NCBI GenBank assembly: GCA_963204915.1
Contig: CAUJHS010000117.1
Location: 62,001 to 126,000, forward strand
DNA from: Planctomycetota bacterium
GTDB lineage: Bacteria > Planctomycetota > Planctomycetia > Pirellulales > Pirellulaceae
Direction of reading: 5' to 3'
DNA length: 64,000 bases
Positions 18,158 through 26,312 of the stretch are shown one piece after another. The position numbers and the translations under genes were made by a program. A model generated the notes under the pieces. That model made no database searches. It was not told where the DNA came from and saw only the letters and a program-made list of their open reading frames with translations. Every line of letters begins with the position of its first letter. Within the stretch, counting starts at the first letter, position 1.

Positions 18158-18266
18158 ACTCGCGTGCGCTCTCCAACAGCGCAGCTCCAACAGCAACAGG
18201 CGGCGAATGCCGTCGCGCGAATCTTCGCACAAAATCGCCCGGATGCGGAGTCGTCGATCTTAACAT
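18093..18266 (-). CDS. possible small ORF, 57 residues
   Basis: An ATG at 18266 opens 57 codons ending with TAA at 18093, overlapping the 3' end of rfbD on the other strand. The second half reads like a folded protein (LLESAREFIQENDHRQRFVEAGLDF), while the first half is basic and ordinary. There is no clear ribosome binding site. A parallel frame also looks protein-like near 18200, so this may instead be the frameshifted remnant of a larger gene. I do not recognise it. Confidence 0.25.
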   Translation of the reverse strand: MLRSTTPHPGDFVRRFARRHSPPVAVGAALLESAREFIQENDHRQRFVEAGLDFVFL

Positions 18267-18640
18267 AACGGTTACCGATTCTTCTCATGGTATCCGTCAA
18301 GTTTTAACAACTTAGATCCATATTCCTCAGGCTTTCGCACCTTGCCCATGCTCGCAAGGCGAATAGCGGCGCGTCCACAACTTTGCGCGTTGGATGACGC
18401 GCGATGGTACCTGGGGCGAGAGTAGAAAAACGCCACAAGTCTCGCGATCAATCACGATGCGCCGGTTCGAACGTCGGGCTGAAGGCGCGCCGTCTTCTGA
18501 ACTTTTGAATTCTTCTCGCATCCTACATCGTTTCTTAACGATGCCGCGGGATACTCCCTTCCGTAATGAGGGGCCGTGAAGCGATCCGTCGCGGTGCGGC
18601 GCTTGCTTCGTCATGGTTACCGCGTAGCGAAAGGGTCTTC
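18158..18640. other. long intergenic region before the pseudopilin gene
   Basis: A gap of 483 bases, AT-richer than its surroundings. It holds the start of the possible 57-codon minus-strand ORF (from 18266) and presumably the promoter of the DUF1559 gene. I found no tRNA, repeat or convincing hairpin in it. Confidence 0.5.
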
Positions 18641-19768
18641 ATGAATGCGAATGGCACGGTGTTCGAGCGTCGCCGCGCGTTCACACTCGTCGAGATGTTG
18701 GTCGTGATCGCCATTATTGGCGTGCTTGCAGCGATGGTCTTGCCCGCACTAAGCGCGGCACGTTCTGCGGCGCGCTCAACCACGTGCAAGAACAACTTGC
18801 GTCAATTTGGCCTGGCGTTTCAATCGCTGGCCTCGCAGCGCAATGGAGAACTTTGTACGGGTGCGTTCGATTGGAAAAACGATGGCTGCGTCACCCAATA
18901 TGGTTGGGTGGCCGATCTCGTGCAAAGCGAAACCTTGGTGGGTGAGATGCTTTGCCCCGGCAACCCCGCACAAATCTCGGCCACGTATCTCGATTTGCTG
19001 GAATGGCTTCCGCCTCCGGGCGACACGTGTGCTGATTACAAAGGCCCACAGGGTCAAACCTTGCCCGACGGGACCCTGCTGGAAAGCCCGTTGTACAAGA
19101 TCGTTACAAGCAACATGGCGGCTTCGGAAGCGCGCCGGGAATTGATCGAACAAGGCGTTTACGACAAGTACTACAACACCAATTACGCGGCCAGTTATTA
19201 CCTGGTGCGGTCTGGTCCTAAACTCGACGGCAGCGGGAACTTGCGCACCAAGCCAGGATGTGCGGCGTCGATCGCCTCGCGTCACTCAAGCATGGGTCCG
19301 CTGACACTTCGTTATTTGGACAATTCGTCGATCTCGGCCAGTGTGATTCCGTTGCTGGGCGACGCGGTCGCGACTGACGTGCTTCCGCAGCCGGTAGGGC
19401 AGGTTCCGGCGGGCACGCCTGCCGCCATGTCGTTCACGCGCGGTCCCGTTAGCCCGACCACCATGCAAACGCCAACATTTGCCCAGTCCACTCCTCGAGA
19501 TGGGCCTTCCGGCTGGTGGGCCGCCTGGGCCAGACAAGCTCTGCAAGATTATCGCGGCTTTGCGCCGCTGCACGGTGGAGCCTGCAACATTTTATTCGCC
19601 GACGGCAGCGTACGAATCTTCAAAGACGCCAACGGCGACACGTTCCTCAACAACGGCTTTCCGGCCAGCTCCACAAGCGGCTTCACCGATGACCGTATTG
19701 AACTGGAACGCCGCGACATCACCAGCACCTACCTGATTTCCGACCGCCAAGCCGCGCTGTTGCCCTAA
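18641..19768 (+). CDS. DUF1559 (H-X9-DG) pseudopilin-like protein
   Basis: About 375 residues from the ATG at 18641, chosen because AAAGGG precedes it and the prepilin signal then sits properly; the frame is open 75 bases upstream. A short basic leader ends in RRAFTLVEMLVVIAIIGVLAAMVLPAL, a type IV prepilin/pseudopilin cleavage and helix region (cleavage before the Phe). A large beta-rich DUF1559 domain follows, and near the C-terminus the hallmark HGGACNILFADG (His, nine residues, Asp-Gly) with a calcium-loop-like DANGD. The family is greatly expanded in planctomycetes and is probably exported by a pseudopilus-type machine. It is followed by a paralogue 190 bases on. Confidence 0.92.
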   Translation: MNANGTVFERRRAFTLVEMLVVIAIIGVLAAMVLPALSAARSAARSTTCKNNLRQFGLAFQSLASQRNGELCTGAFDWKNDGCVTQYGWVADLVQSETLVGEMLCPGNPAQISATYLDLLEWLPPPGDTCADYKGPQGQTLPDGTLLESPLYKIVTSNMAASEARRELIEQGVYDKYYNTNYAASYYLVRSGPKLDGSGNLRTKPGCAASIASRHSSMGPLTLRYLDNSSISASVIPLLGDAVATDVLPQPVGQVPAGTPAAMSFTRGPVSPTTMQTPTFAQSTPRDGPSGWWAAWARQALQDYRGFAPLHGGACNILFADGSVRIFKDANGDTFLNNGFPASSTSGFTDDRIELERRDITSTYLISDRQAALLP

Positions 19769-19958
19769 GTGCCGCCGGAGATTCTTCACCTACGGTTCAT
19801 ACACGCTTGATTGATTCTTCCTTCGCATCACTAAATTAAACGTCCGTAGTCCCAAACCACAATGCGGCAGTCAAGCCTGACTCGCCTCTCGCTTGGAAAT
19901 CGCTTGGTCCCCGCTTAAGTAACGTGTGTCCCATTTTGATCCAGGAGTTTCAGTAAAG

Positions 19959-21191
19959 ATGAAGATTCGTTCTCGGAAGGGTTTTACCCTCGTCGAAATG
20001 CTGGTGGTGATCGCCATCATCGGCATGCTGGTGGCCTTGTTGCTGCCGGCGCTCGCCGCGGCTCGCGAAGCCGCGCGAAAGACTCAATGCAAGAACAACT
20101 TGCGCCAATTCTTTGTGAGCGTGTCGCTCCACGCCGATAGCGACCCGCAGGAACGGTACAGCACCGGCGCCTATGACTGGCAGCGCGACGGCAGCATCGA
20201 CACCTATGGCTGGGTGGCCGACATGGTGAACCGCGGCGCAGGACGCCCGCAAGAGTTGCTTTGCCCGTCGAACCCCTCGAAGGGTTCGGAAAAGCTCAAC
20301 GACTACCTGGGCGTCACGAGCATCGCTCCGAAGGAAGGCGGCGATCCGGCGAAGCTGGATGACGGCGCTTCGGCGCAGTTCACTCCGGCCGCTGCGGCGC
20401 AAGCCCCCACGATGATCGCCAAACACTTCCTCGATAAGGGCTTTGGCACTAACTATATGACCTCGTGGTTCTTCGCCCGCACGGGCCCTGCGTTACAAAC
20501 GGAGTCGCTTTCAGGCGGCGTGCGGTTGTACTATCCGTCGAACTCGATCGTCCCCGCATCCAAGAGCGCCATCAAGGGTCTCGGCGGTTCGCTCGGCCCT
20601 CTTAGCCGCAACGTAGTGGAGCAAGGCGCCTTGGCTTCGTCGGTCATTCCGATCTTCGGCGATGCGAACGTGGGCGATGCGAAAGAAGCATTCCTCGAAG
20701 AAACCATTCCTGGTTATGAAGGCCGCGGGCTGACGCGAGGCGCCCGCCTGGTTGAATCGTTCAGCGATGGTCCCGCCGCACGCGACGCCACGGGCGGTTT
20801 TCAGGCTTGGGGCAAGGCCACCGAGCACACCGTCTACAACAGCACCACCACGCCTCCCACGAATCCGATTTTCGGTGTTGAACAACCGGCTCCGGGCGTG
20901 GTTTGGAACTATCCCACCGACTGGACCCACTTGCAAGATTACCGTGACTTGGGCCCTGTGCACTCCGGCAACTGCAACGTGTTGTTTGCCGATGGAAGCA
21001 TTAAGGAGTTCAAGGACATCAACGGCGACGGTTATCTGAACCCCGGCTTTGACGTAGACGAAACTTCGACGGACCCGGCCTACTTCGCCGCCGTCGGTTA
21101 CACGAACGACACCGTCGAATTGCCTCCGGCGTTGATCTTCTCGGGTGTGTTCATCCAAAAAGACTTCACCAAGAAGATGAACCTGGACTAG
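19959..21191 (+). CDS. DUF1559 (H-X9-DG) pseudopilin-like protein, second copy
   Basis: About 410 residues from the ATG at 19959, which has AGGAG eleven bases upstream and leaves a nine-residue basic leader before GFTLVEMLVVIAIIGMLVALLLPAL. The C-terminal part has HSGNCNVLFADG (H-X9-DG) and DINGDGYLN. It shares its overall plan with the preceding gene, including the CKNNLRQF segment after the helix, YGWVAD and the final DG block, so the pair looks like an old tandem duplication. As with other prepilin-like proteins, a prepilin peptidase should process it. A terminator-like hairpin follows the stop. Confidence 0.93.
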   Translation: MKIRSRKGFTLVEMLVVIAIIGMLVALLLPALAAAREAARKTQCKNNLRQFFVSVSLHADSDPQERYSTGAYDWQRDGSIDTYGWVADMVNRGAGRPQELLCPSNPSKGSEKLNDYLGVTSIAPKEGGDPAKLDDGASAQFTPAAAAQAPTMIAKHFLDKGFGTNYMTSWFFARTGPALQTESLSGGVRLYYPSNSIVPASKSAIKGLGGSLGPLSRNVVEQGALASSVIPIFGDANVGDAKEAFLEETIPGYEGRGLTRGARLVESFSDGPAARDATGGFQAWGKATEHTVYNSTTTPPTNPIFGVEQPAPGVVWNYPTDWTHLQDYRDLGPVHSGNCNVLFADGSIKEFKDINGDGYLNPGFDVDETSTDPAYFAAVGYTNDTVELPPALIFSGVFIQKDFTKKMNLD

Positions 21192-21224
21192 GTCTTCTTT
21201 GTTGTGCTCTCTTGATTTCGAGGA

Positions 21225-21258
21225 AAGCCGCCGGCGCCCCGCATGCGTCGGCGGCTTT
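21225..21258 (+). terminator. hairpin after the second DUF1559 gene
   Basis: AAAGCCGCCG (21225-21234) pairs perfectly with CGGCGGCTTT (21249-21258) across a 14-base loop, 33 bases after the pseudopilin stop. The A-run before and T-run after extend the pairing, so it could act on either strand. The following sequence is only mildly T-rich. Confidence 0.7.
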
Positions 21259-21312
21259 CATTGCTTCCCCCAGTAACGACGCGGAAAGACCGCACGAGAA
21301 TCGGCTTGACCT

Positions 21313-23811
21313 ATGCAAAACATAACGACAACCTTCGTTGATCCTTATGCTGAATGGCTTGATGTCCGCGCGGCTGCTCGCCCTTTGAACGCCTATCAGC
21401 TGCTCGATATCGAACCAGGAGAAACCTCCACCGCCGTCATTGAAGAGGCCGCGCAGCATAAACGCGATTTACTGCGGCGCTCCTTGCCGGGAGCGCCTTC
21501 GGCGTTGTGGCAGCACATTAACGCGGAATTGAATAACGCCATTGAAACGCTGCTCGACCCGCGCAAGAAGGCGGCCTACGATCGCCAGCTCTTTCCGCTT
21601 GGAGCGCTCCCCGGGGCCGAACCGCAAGGACCCCGCGCTTGCGTCGGCTGCGATGAAGTCAACCCGCCGAACCGCGCCTTTTGCTCTCAATGTGGCGAGG
21701 CGCTCCTGGAGCATTGCGCCCGATGCGGGCAAAAAGTCTCCTCCCGCGAAACCTATTGCGGCGTGTGTGGGGCCAACGTCAAAGCGGCGTTGCAAGAACG
21801 AGCCGAGAACTTCGAGGCGCGCCTGCAAGAGGTCGAACAATTGGAACGCGACGGTCGATTCGATCAAGCAGTTGTGTTGTTGAGCACGATGTTGTCGACA
21901 CAGCACGCCCAACTCGAGCCGCTCGTGCAACGAGCCAAAGAACTCCTATCGGGGCTTCCCGCACGACGCCGCGCCGTCGAGCACGAAGTGCAGTGCGCGG
22001 CAGAACAAGCCGAAGCAATGGCGGACGCGCACGAGTGGGAGGATGCCGTCGCTCGACTGGAATCCATTCCGGTGGGACTTCGCACCGAGACCAATTCACG
22101 CAAACTTTCGCTGTGGAGGGCTCACGTTGATGAAACAAACAACCTACTGCGAGAGATTCGCACCGCCGTCATGGCGAAAAAGCTAGAAGATCTGCTCCCT
22201 AAGATCGAGCGTCTTCTGAAACTCAAACCGGGGCATCCTCAAGCTTTGCGTTTGCGAGACCAGTTGCAAGCCCTACAACAAAAGCACGAAGCCAAGACGG
22301 CCGACGCACTGCGCCGCCAGGCAAAACAACTGCTGGCGGAACACCAATATCACGCCGCGGTTCAATTGCTCAAACAGGCGCCCGATACGGTTCGCGACGA
22401 GAACTTCCAGAAACTTTACGAATTCGCCCAAGAGACCGCCTGGCTGGCGAATGCACTGGAGTGGTCGCCCGTGGTCGATCGCACCTTGTTCGCGGCGGCC
22501 CAGCGGTTAAACAAACTGGCGCCATCCAATTCCCATGCCAAGCAGGCAGTTGTTCAGATCCAAGCGAAGCTGAACGCCGGGGCTCCCGACCCGCGACTTG
22601 CGGCGCCGCTGTGGCGTTCAACGCCGCAACAGGTCCAGGCGCAGTTTCCCATTGCATGGTGGGGAGGTTTCTCGCGCATCGGTCAGACGGACAAGCTTGA
22701 TTCGTCTCTCTTGAAACAAAAACCAGGCTGCTTATATGTTGCCTGTGGACTGGCCCTGCAAGGACTGGGACTGGCCGCCGTCGCGACGAATCTCTTACCG
22801 CAAAAGAAAGCCGGGCTGCTTAATGCGCTGCCACGTTTAGGCCGCCGCCGTGACGCCGTTTCCAGCGCGTGGGGCATCGACCTAGGCCCTTGCGGATGGA
22901 AAGCCATTCGTCTGATCCGCCAGGATGACGAAGTCCGCATCGCCGCCGTCGAATCGCATGAAGATCCCACCGTCGCTTCGGAGCAGAAAGACCCAGCCGC
23001 GACGACCTTTGACCTCAAATCCTCATTGCAAGATTTGTGCAAGCGAGTGAATTTGTCGGGGGAGCGTGTGGTGATTTCGCTCGACACCGTACACTTACTC
23101 CCGCGGTTCTTTCGACTCCCCATGATGGAGCCCACAAAGCTGCGTGACGCGGTTGGGTTTGAATTGCGAGGCCAGGTTCCCGTCGCGCTCGAGGAATTGA
23201 TCTGGGACTACCACGTCGCGCCGAGCGATCTCACGAACGATCGAGGTCTTGGCGATCAGGAAGTTGTCGCCATTGCCGCGAAACGAACTGCAGTCCAACA
23301 GACGCTGGAGGCGGCGGAAGCGGCCGGCCTTCGCGTCGAAGCGGTTGGTTGCGAGGCGATCGCGCTGCACAACTTTTTTCAGTACGAACTTGCTCGTCCC
23401 GCGCCGACGCAGAATTCGTCCGCAGAGCGCGCGAATGCTCAGGAGGAGCCGATGACCGTCGTCGTCGATATTGGCCGCCGTGCGACGAACTTTGTCGCGT
23501 TCTCGCCGCGATCGCTGTGGTTTCGCAGCCTTCCGATGGGCGGCGACCGATTCACCAAAGCGCTCGTGCGAGAGTTTCGCCTTACCTTCGCCGATGCCGA
23601 ACAACTCAAGTGCGCCCCGTGGAAAGCTCGCGCGCTCCATCAGTGGGACGAGGCCTTACTGCCGGTGTTTGGGGCGTTCTTAGAAGAAGTTCGCCGCACG
23701 CGCGCCATGCTCGGCCGACGCCGCATCGACCAGATGATTATTACCGGCGGAGGCGCCGGACTTCACGGTCTGCTACGACGCCTGCACCATTTGGCCGTGG
23801 AGCGCGACTAA
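21313..23811 (+). CDS. PilM-like actin-fold protein fused to J-like and zinc-ribbon domains
   Basis: An 832-residue fusion. Residues 25-95 resemble a J-domain-like helical hairpin (YQLLDIEPGE, LDPRKKAAYDRQL) of the type found in planctomycete proteins, without a clear HPD. Residues 110-152 hold eight cysteines in CxxC pairs (110/113, 124/127, 135/138, 149/152), giving two zinc ribbons. Residues 160-440 are helical with coiled-coil and TPR-like repeats. Residues 519-832 match PilM, the actin-like cytoplasmic platform protein of type IV pili: GIDLGPCGWKAIRL, LPRFFRLPMMEP, VVDIGRRATNFV, GGGAGLHGL. It directly follows two pseudopilin genes. The actin fold stops soon after GGGAG, slightly short for PilM. 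Confidence 0.85.
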   Translation: MQNITTTFVDPYAEWLDVRAAARPLNAYQLLDIEPGETSTAVIEEAAQHKRDLLRRSLPGAPSALWQHINAELNNAIETLLDPRKKAAYDRQLFPLGALPGAEPQGPRACVGCDEVNPPNRAFCSQCGEALLEHCARCGQKVSSRETYCGVCGANVKAALQERAENFEARLQEVEQLERDGRFDQAVVLLSTMLSTQHAQLEPLVQRAKELLSGLPARRRAVEHEVQCAAEQAEAMADAHEWEDAVARLESIPVGLRTETNSRKLSLWRAHVDETNNLLREIRTAVMAKKLEDLLPKIERLLKLKPGHPQALRLRDQLQALQQKHEAKTADALRRQAKQLLAEHQYHAAVQLLKQAPDTVRDENFQKLYEFAQETAWLANALEWSPVVDRTLFAAAQRLNKLAPSNSHAKQAVVQIQAKLNAGAPDPRLAAPLWRSTPQQVQAQFPIAWWGGFSRIGQTDKLDSSLLKQKPGCLYVACGLALQGLGLAAVATNLLPQKKAGLLNALPRLGRRRDAVSSAWGIDLGPCGWKAIRLIRQDDEVRIAAVESHEDPTVASEQKDPAATTFDLKSSLQDLCKRVNLSGERVVISLDTVHLLPRFFRLPMMEPTKLRDAVGFELRGQVPVALEELIWDYHVAPSDLTNDRGLGDQEVVAIAAKRTAVQQTLEAAEAAGLRVEAVGCEAIALHNFFQYELARPAPTQNSSAERANAQEEPMTVVVDIGRRATNFVAFSPRSLWFRSLPMGGDRFTKALVREFRLTFADAEQLKCAPWKARALHQWDEALLPVFGAFLEEVRRTRAMLGRRRIDQMIITGGGAGLHGLLRRLHHLAVERD

Positions 23812-23895
23812 CTCATTACTAACTCAGTCGCCGTTTTCCGCACCACATGCCGCGGATGCGGCGACTTCGTCGTTCTTCCGCGACACTCCCTCAAA

Positions 23896-24026
23896 TCTAG
23901 AGCGCGGTTCACGCTGGTGTGACGTACCCAATGTGGCGCCATCGCTCCGCGCGTGCCGGAAACCACTCGCGGAGCGAGTGGACCACACGGAAGAATTCAT
24001 CACACCCCGGTGAAACCGGCTCTAGA
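23896..24026. repeat. palindromic intergenic element with imperfect terminal inverted repeats
   Basis: The ends (23896-23922 and 24000-24026) are inverted copies matching at 21 of 27 positions, both bounded by TCTAGA. In the middle lies a perfect 8-bp stem, CCACTCGC / GCGAGTGG, with a 3-base loop (23963-23981). The element fills the gap between two convergent genes. It looks like a small mobile or REP-like palindrome and could also stop transcription from both sides. I saw no second copy in this window. Confidence 0.6.
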
Positions 24027-24031
24027 GAATA

Positions 24032-26101
24032 CTATTCGTCGGTTTTCTTCTCGTCCTTCAATCGCATTTCGGCTTTGATTTTCAGAAGCCCTTCGGGCAA
24101 GTGCGCGAGGGCTTCGCGATACCAATATTGGGCCCGCGTTTTCAGTACGCGTTTTTGGGGGTCGGAGTACTTGTCGGCCAGGCTCCACCAACCATCGGCC
24201 AGCAGAACTTGGGCCTCGGGCGTCGTGGGGCGAAGAAGGTCTTCGGTCGCTAGGTCGGCCAGGGGGCGATCTCCCGCCTTGCTAAGTAACGGCAAGCCGC
24301 GCTCCCACTGCTGTTTGACAAAGCAAAAGTATTGCCCCACGACTTGATTGGCGTGAGGATCGTCCGGATCGTGCGAAAGGTTCTCCATGACCGCCGCAAC
24401 TTGGGCGAACTCCTTACGCGCGGCGTCGACTTCGCCGTGCCGCTTCATTACGTCGCGCAGCACCTCGCGATCTTCCGCGCTCCGGGCCAGCGATACCGCC
24501 ATTTGATAAAGCTCACGGGCCGACGTGAAGTTATCTTCCTGGTAAGCGCGGTCCAAGGTATCCCCGGCCCACTTGGCCAAATCCGCCCGTAACTTTTTCT
24601 CATGCTCTTTGAGGGAAGCGGCAAGTTTACGAATGGTGGTCGCGTCGCTACTGACCGAATCGAACGCGTACTCTTCGGACATTTGCTCGCAAATGCGCCG
24701 CGCCAATTCCACGGCGCCGTGGTCCGCGGCAATGTCGCGCGCCACGCGCAGCACCACATAGCGAGCCGCGGGATCTTCGCGCAAGCGTGCGACATGGGCC
24801 ATCATTTCCGTAGCGACCGCTTTTTTCTCTTCCGGCTTTTTGGCAGCTTCATATTTGGCGACAAACAACTCTTTTACCACCGCTTGGGCCGCGTCCTGCT
24901 CGACTTGGGTAGGAACGGGCAACTTGGCGGTGAGGCCTACCGTTGTATTTGTCCCCTCGGCCGATGGAAGATTGGATGACGCCGATGACGAAGGCCCGGG
25001 TGTCACCGCAGGCGCCAGCGGCGCCAATGGGGCTGACGGGGCGGAACCAACGTCGTTCGTCGCAGCCGGCGTTGTGAGCGCAACGGCCCGTGCTGCGGCC
25101 TCTTGGGTGATTTGCGCCGCGCTGATGCGCTCGCCGCCTTGGATAGTAAACAACGCCTTAATCGCCGCATCGCCCGCATCCTTAGGAACCCATCGCACTT
25201 GACGATTTCCCAGGACGGCGAGAAATCCTCCCTCGCGTAGCGCACCCAGGCCTGCCCGAGGCGTGAATGGTTTGAAAGTCCATTCTTCAGGCTTGGTCCA
25301 AGGGACGGCGCGCTCCTCATCCACTTCAACGGCAAGAATGGTTTCGGTTACGCCATCGGTCATTTTTCCTACGGCTTGCCCCTGGAACTGCTGATACACG
25401 GCACCGGGGCCGTCGGGCGCCAGCAAGTTCGTGCGTCCATCGAAGCGTTCCGGCGACTGATAAATCAACGGGATTTTTCCCAGCAGTTGCAGATTGTGAG
25501 GACTATCCCACGGTTCCGAAAGTTTGAATTGACGATACAAGTCGTTCATTCCGAGCGTGGGTAACAACCGCACGCGCCAGCTCAGCAGCGGCTTTCCTTC
25601 GGGAGAGTAATACGCCGAGGGATAAAACTCCCATTCCTCGAAGAATCGCTCCAACGCGCCCCCCAGATGTTCGAGATTGCCAATCGTCCACTGTAGGCGC
25701 GCCTCGGGCGAAAGCGGCTCTGCGGGTTTGTCGGCAATCGGCTGGCGGGCTAATTGTTCCGCCGCCGAGAGCGGCGCCTGCGACGGAGCGGCTTCCTGTG
25801 GTGTTGCATCCGACACCGGCGCGGAGTTCTCGGTAGGTGTAGCGCTCGGCGTGTCAACCGACCCCGCGATTTGCGGCGCCGCTGGCGGAGTGACGGCATG
25901 CGTTGCGACCGGAACTGCGGGCGTAGTAGGCGTTACGGCTGGTACGGGTATCTCGGCGGCGACATCGACAGCCGCGGCCTCTTCATCGTCAAGAGAAACC
26001 CGCGGAGGGGGCAGGTAATCGCTTTTGCCGCATCCTCCGACGACCAACACCAGCCCGGTCCATACCCCTCGCCGAATTCTACTCGCTTTTTGCTGAGACA
26101 T
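24032..26101 (-). CDS. lipoprotein with DUF1559-like domain and helical C-terminal half
   Basis: About 689 residues from the ATG at 26101, supported by AGGTG five bases upstream. A signal peptide ends in the lipobox LVVGGC with Cys24, so it is lipid-anchored. Residues 30-140 are a Pro/Ala/Thr-rich linker. Residues 150-310 resemble the globular part of DUF1559 proteins (LLSWRVRLLPTLGMNDLYRQF, NLQLLGKIPLIYQSPERFDGRTN, TETILAVEVDEERAVPWTKPE) but without a prepilin helix. A second Ala/Pro/Ser linker follows, then a charged helical region of about 270 residues, perhaps TPR-like. I cannot assign a function. It ends against the palindromic element, convergent with the PilM fusion. Confidence 0.75.
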   Translation of the reverse strand: MSQQKASRIRRGVWTGLVLVVGGCGKSDYLPPPRVSLDDEEAAAVDVAAEIPVPAVTPTTPAVPVATHAVTPPAAPQIAGSVDTPSATPTENSAPVSDATPQEAAPSQAPLSAAEQLARQPIADKPAEPLSPEARLQWTIGNLEHLGGALERFFEEWEFYPSAYYSPEGKPLLSWRVRLLPTLGMNDLYRQFKLSEPWDSPHNLQLLGKIPLIYQSPERFDGRTNLLAPDGPGAVYQQFQGQAVGKMTDGVTETILAVEVDEERAVPWTKPEEWTFKPFTPRAGLGALREGGFLAVLGNRQVRWVPKDAGDAAIKALFTIQGGERISAAQITQEAAARAVALTTPAATNDVGSAPSAPLAPLAPAVTPGPSSSASSNLPSAEGTNTTVGLTAKLPVPTQVEQDAAQAVVKELFVAKYEAAKKPEEKKAVATEMMAHVARLREDPAARYVVLRVARDIAADHGAVELARRICEQMSEEYAFDSVSSDATTIRKLAASLKEHEKKLRADLAKWAGDTLDRAYQEDNFTSARELYQMAVSLARSAEDREVLRDVMKRHGEVDAARKEFAQVAAVMENLSHDPDDPHANQVVGQYFCFVKQQWERGLPLLSKAGDRPLADLATEDLLRPTTPEAQVLLADGWWSLADKYSDPQKRVLKTRAQYWYREALAHLPEGLLKIKAEMRLKDEKKTDE

Positions 26102-26312
26102 ACGCACCTACAACCGTTTCTTCACCGGGCATTCCAACCCGGGGGATGAAACCGTCATTATAGGTTTCGCGAGATGAAGACTTCGTAAAGAGGGTATGAA
26201 GAACGAGGGCAATCTTGGGTCGTCATCGGCAAGAGAAAACACTCAGCCGCATCACGTTGCGCGGCGCGCTGCCGCAGGAAACCGAGTCACTCGAAGCGCG
26301 TCACATCGGTTT

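Noticed and set aside
18400..18520. tRNA-like GGTTCGAAC near 18473
   Set aside because: No acceptor stem, anticodon arm or CCA-proximal pairing could be built around it.
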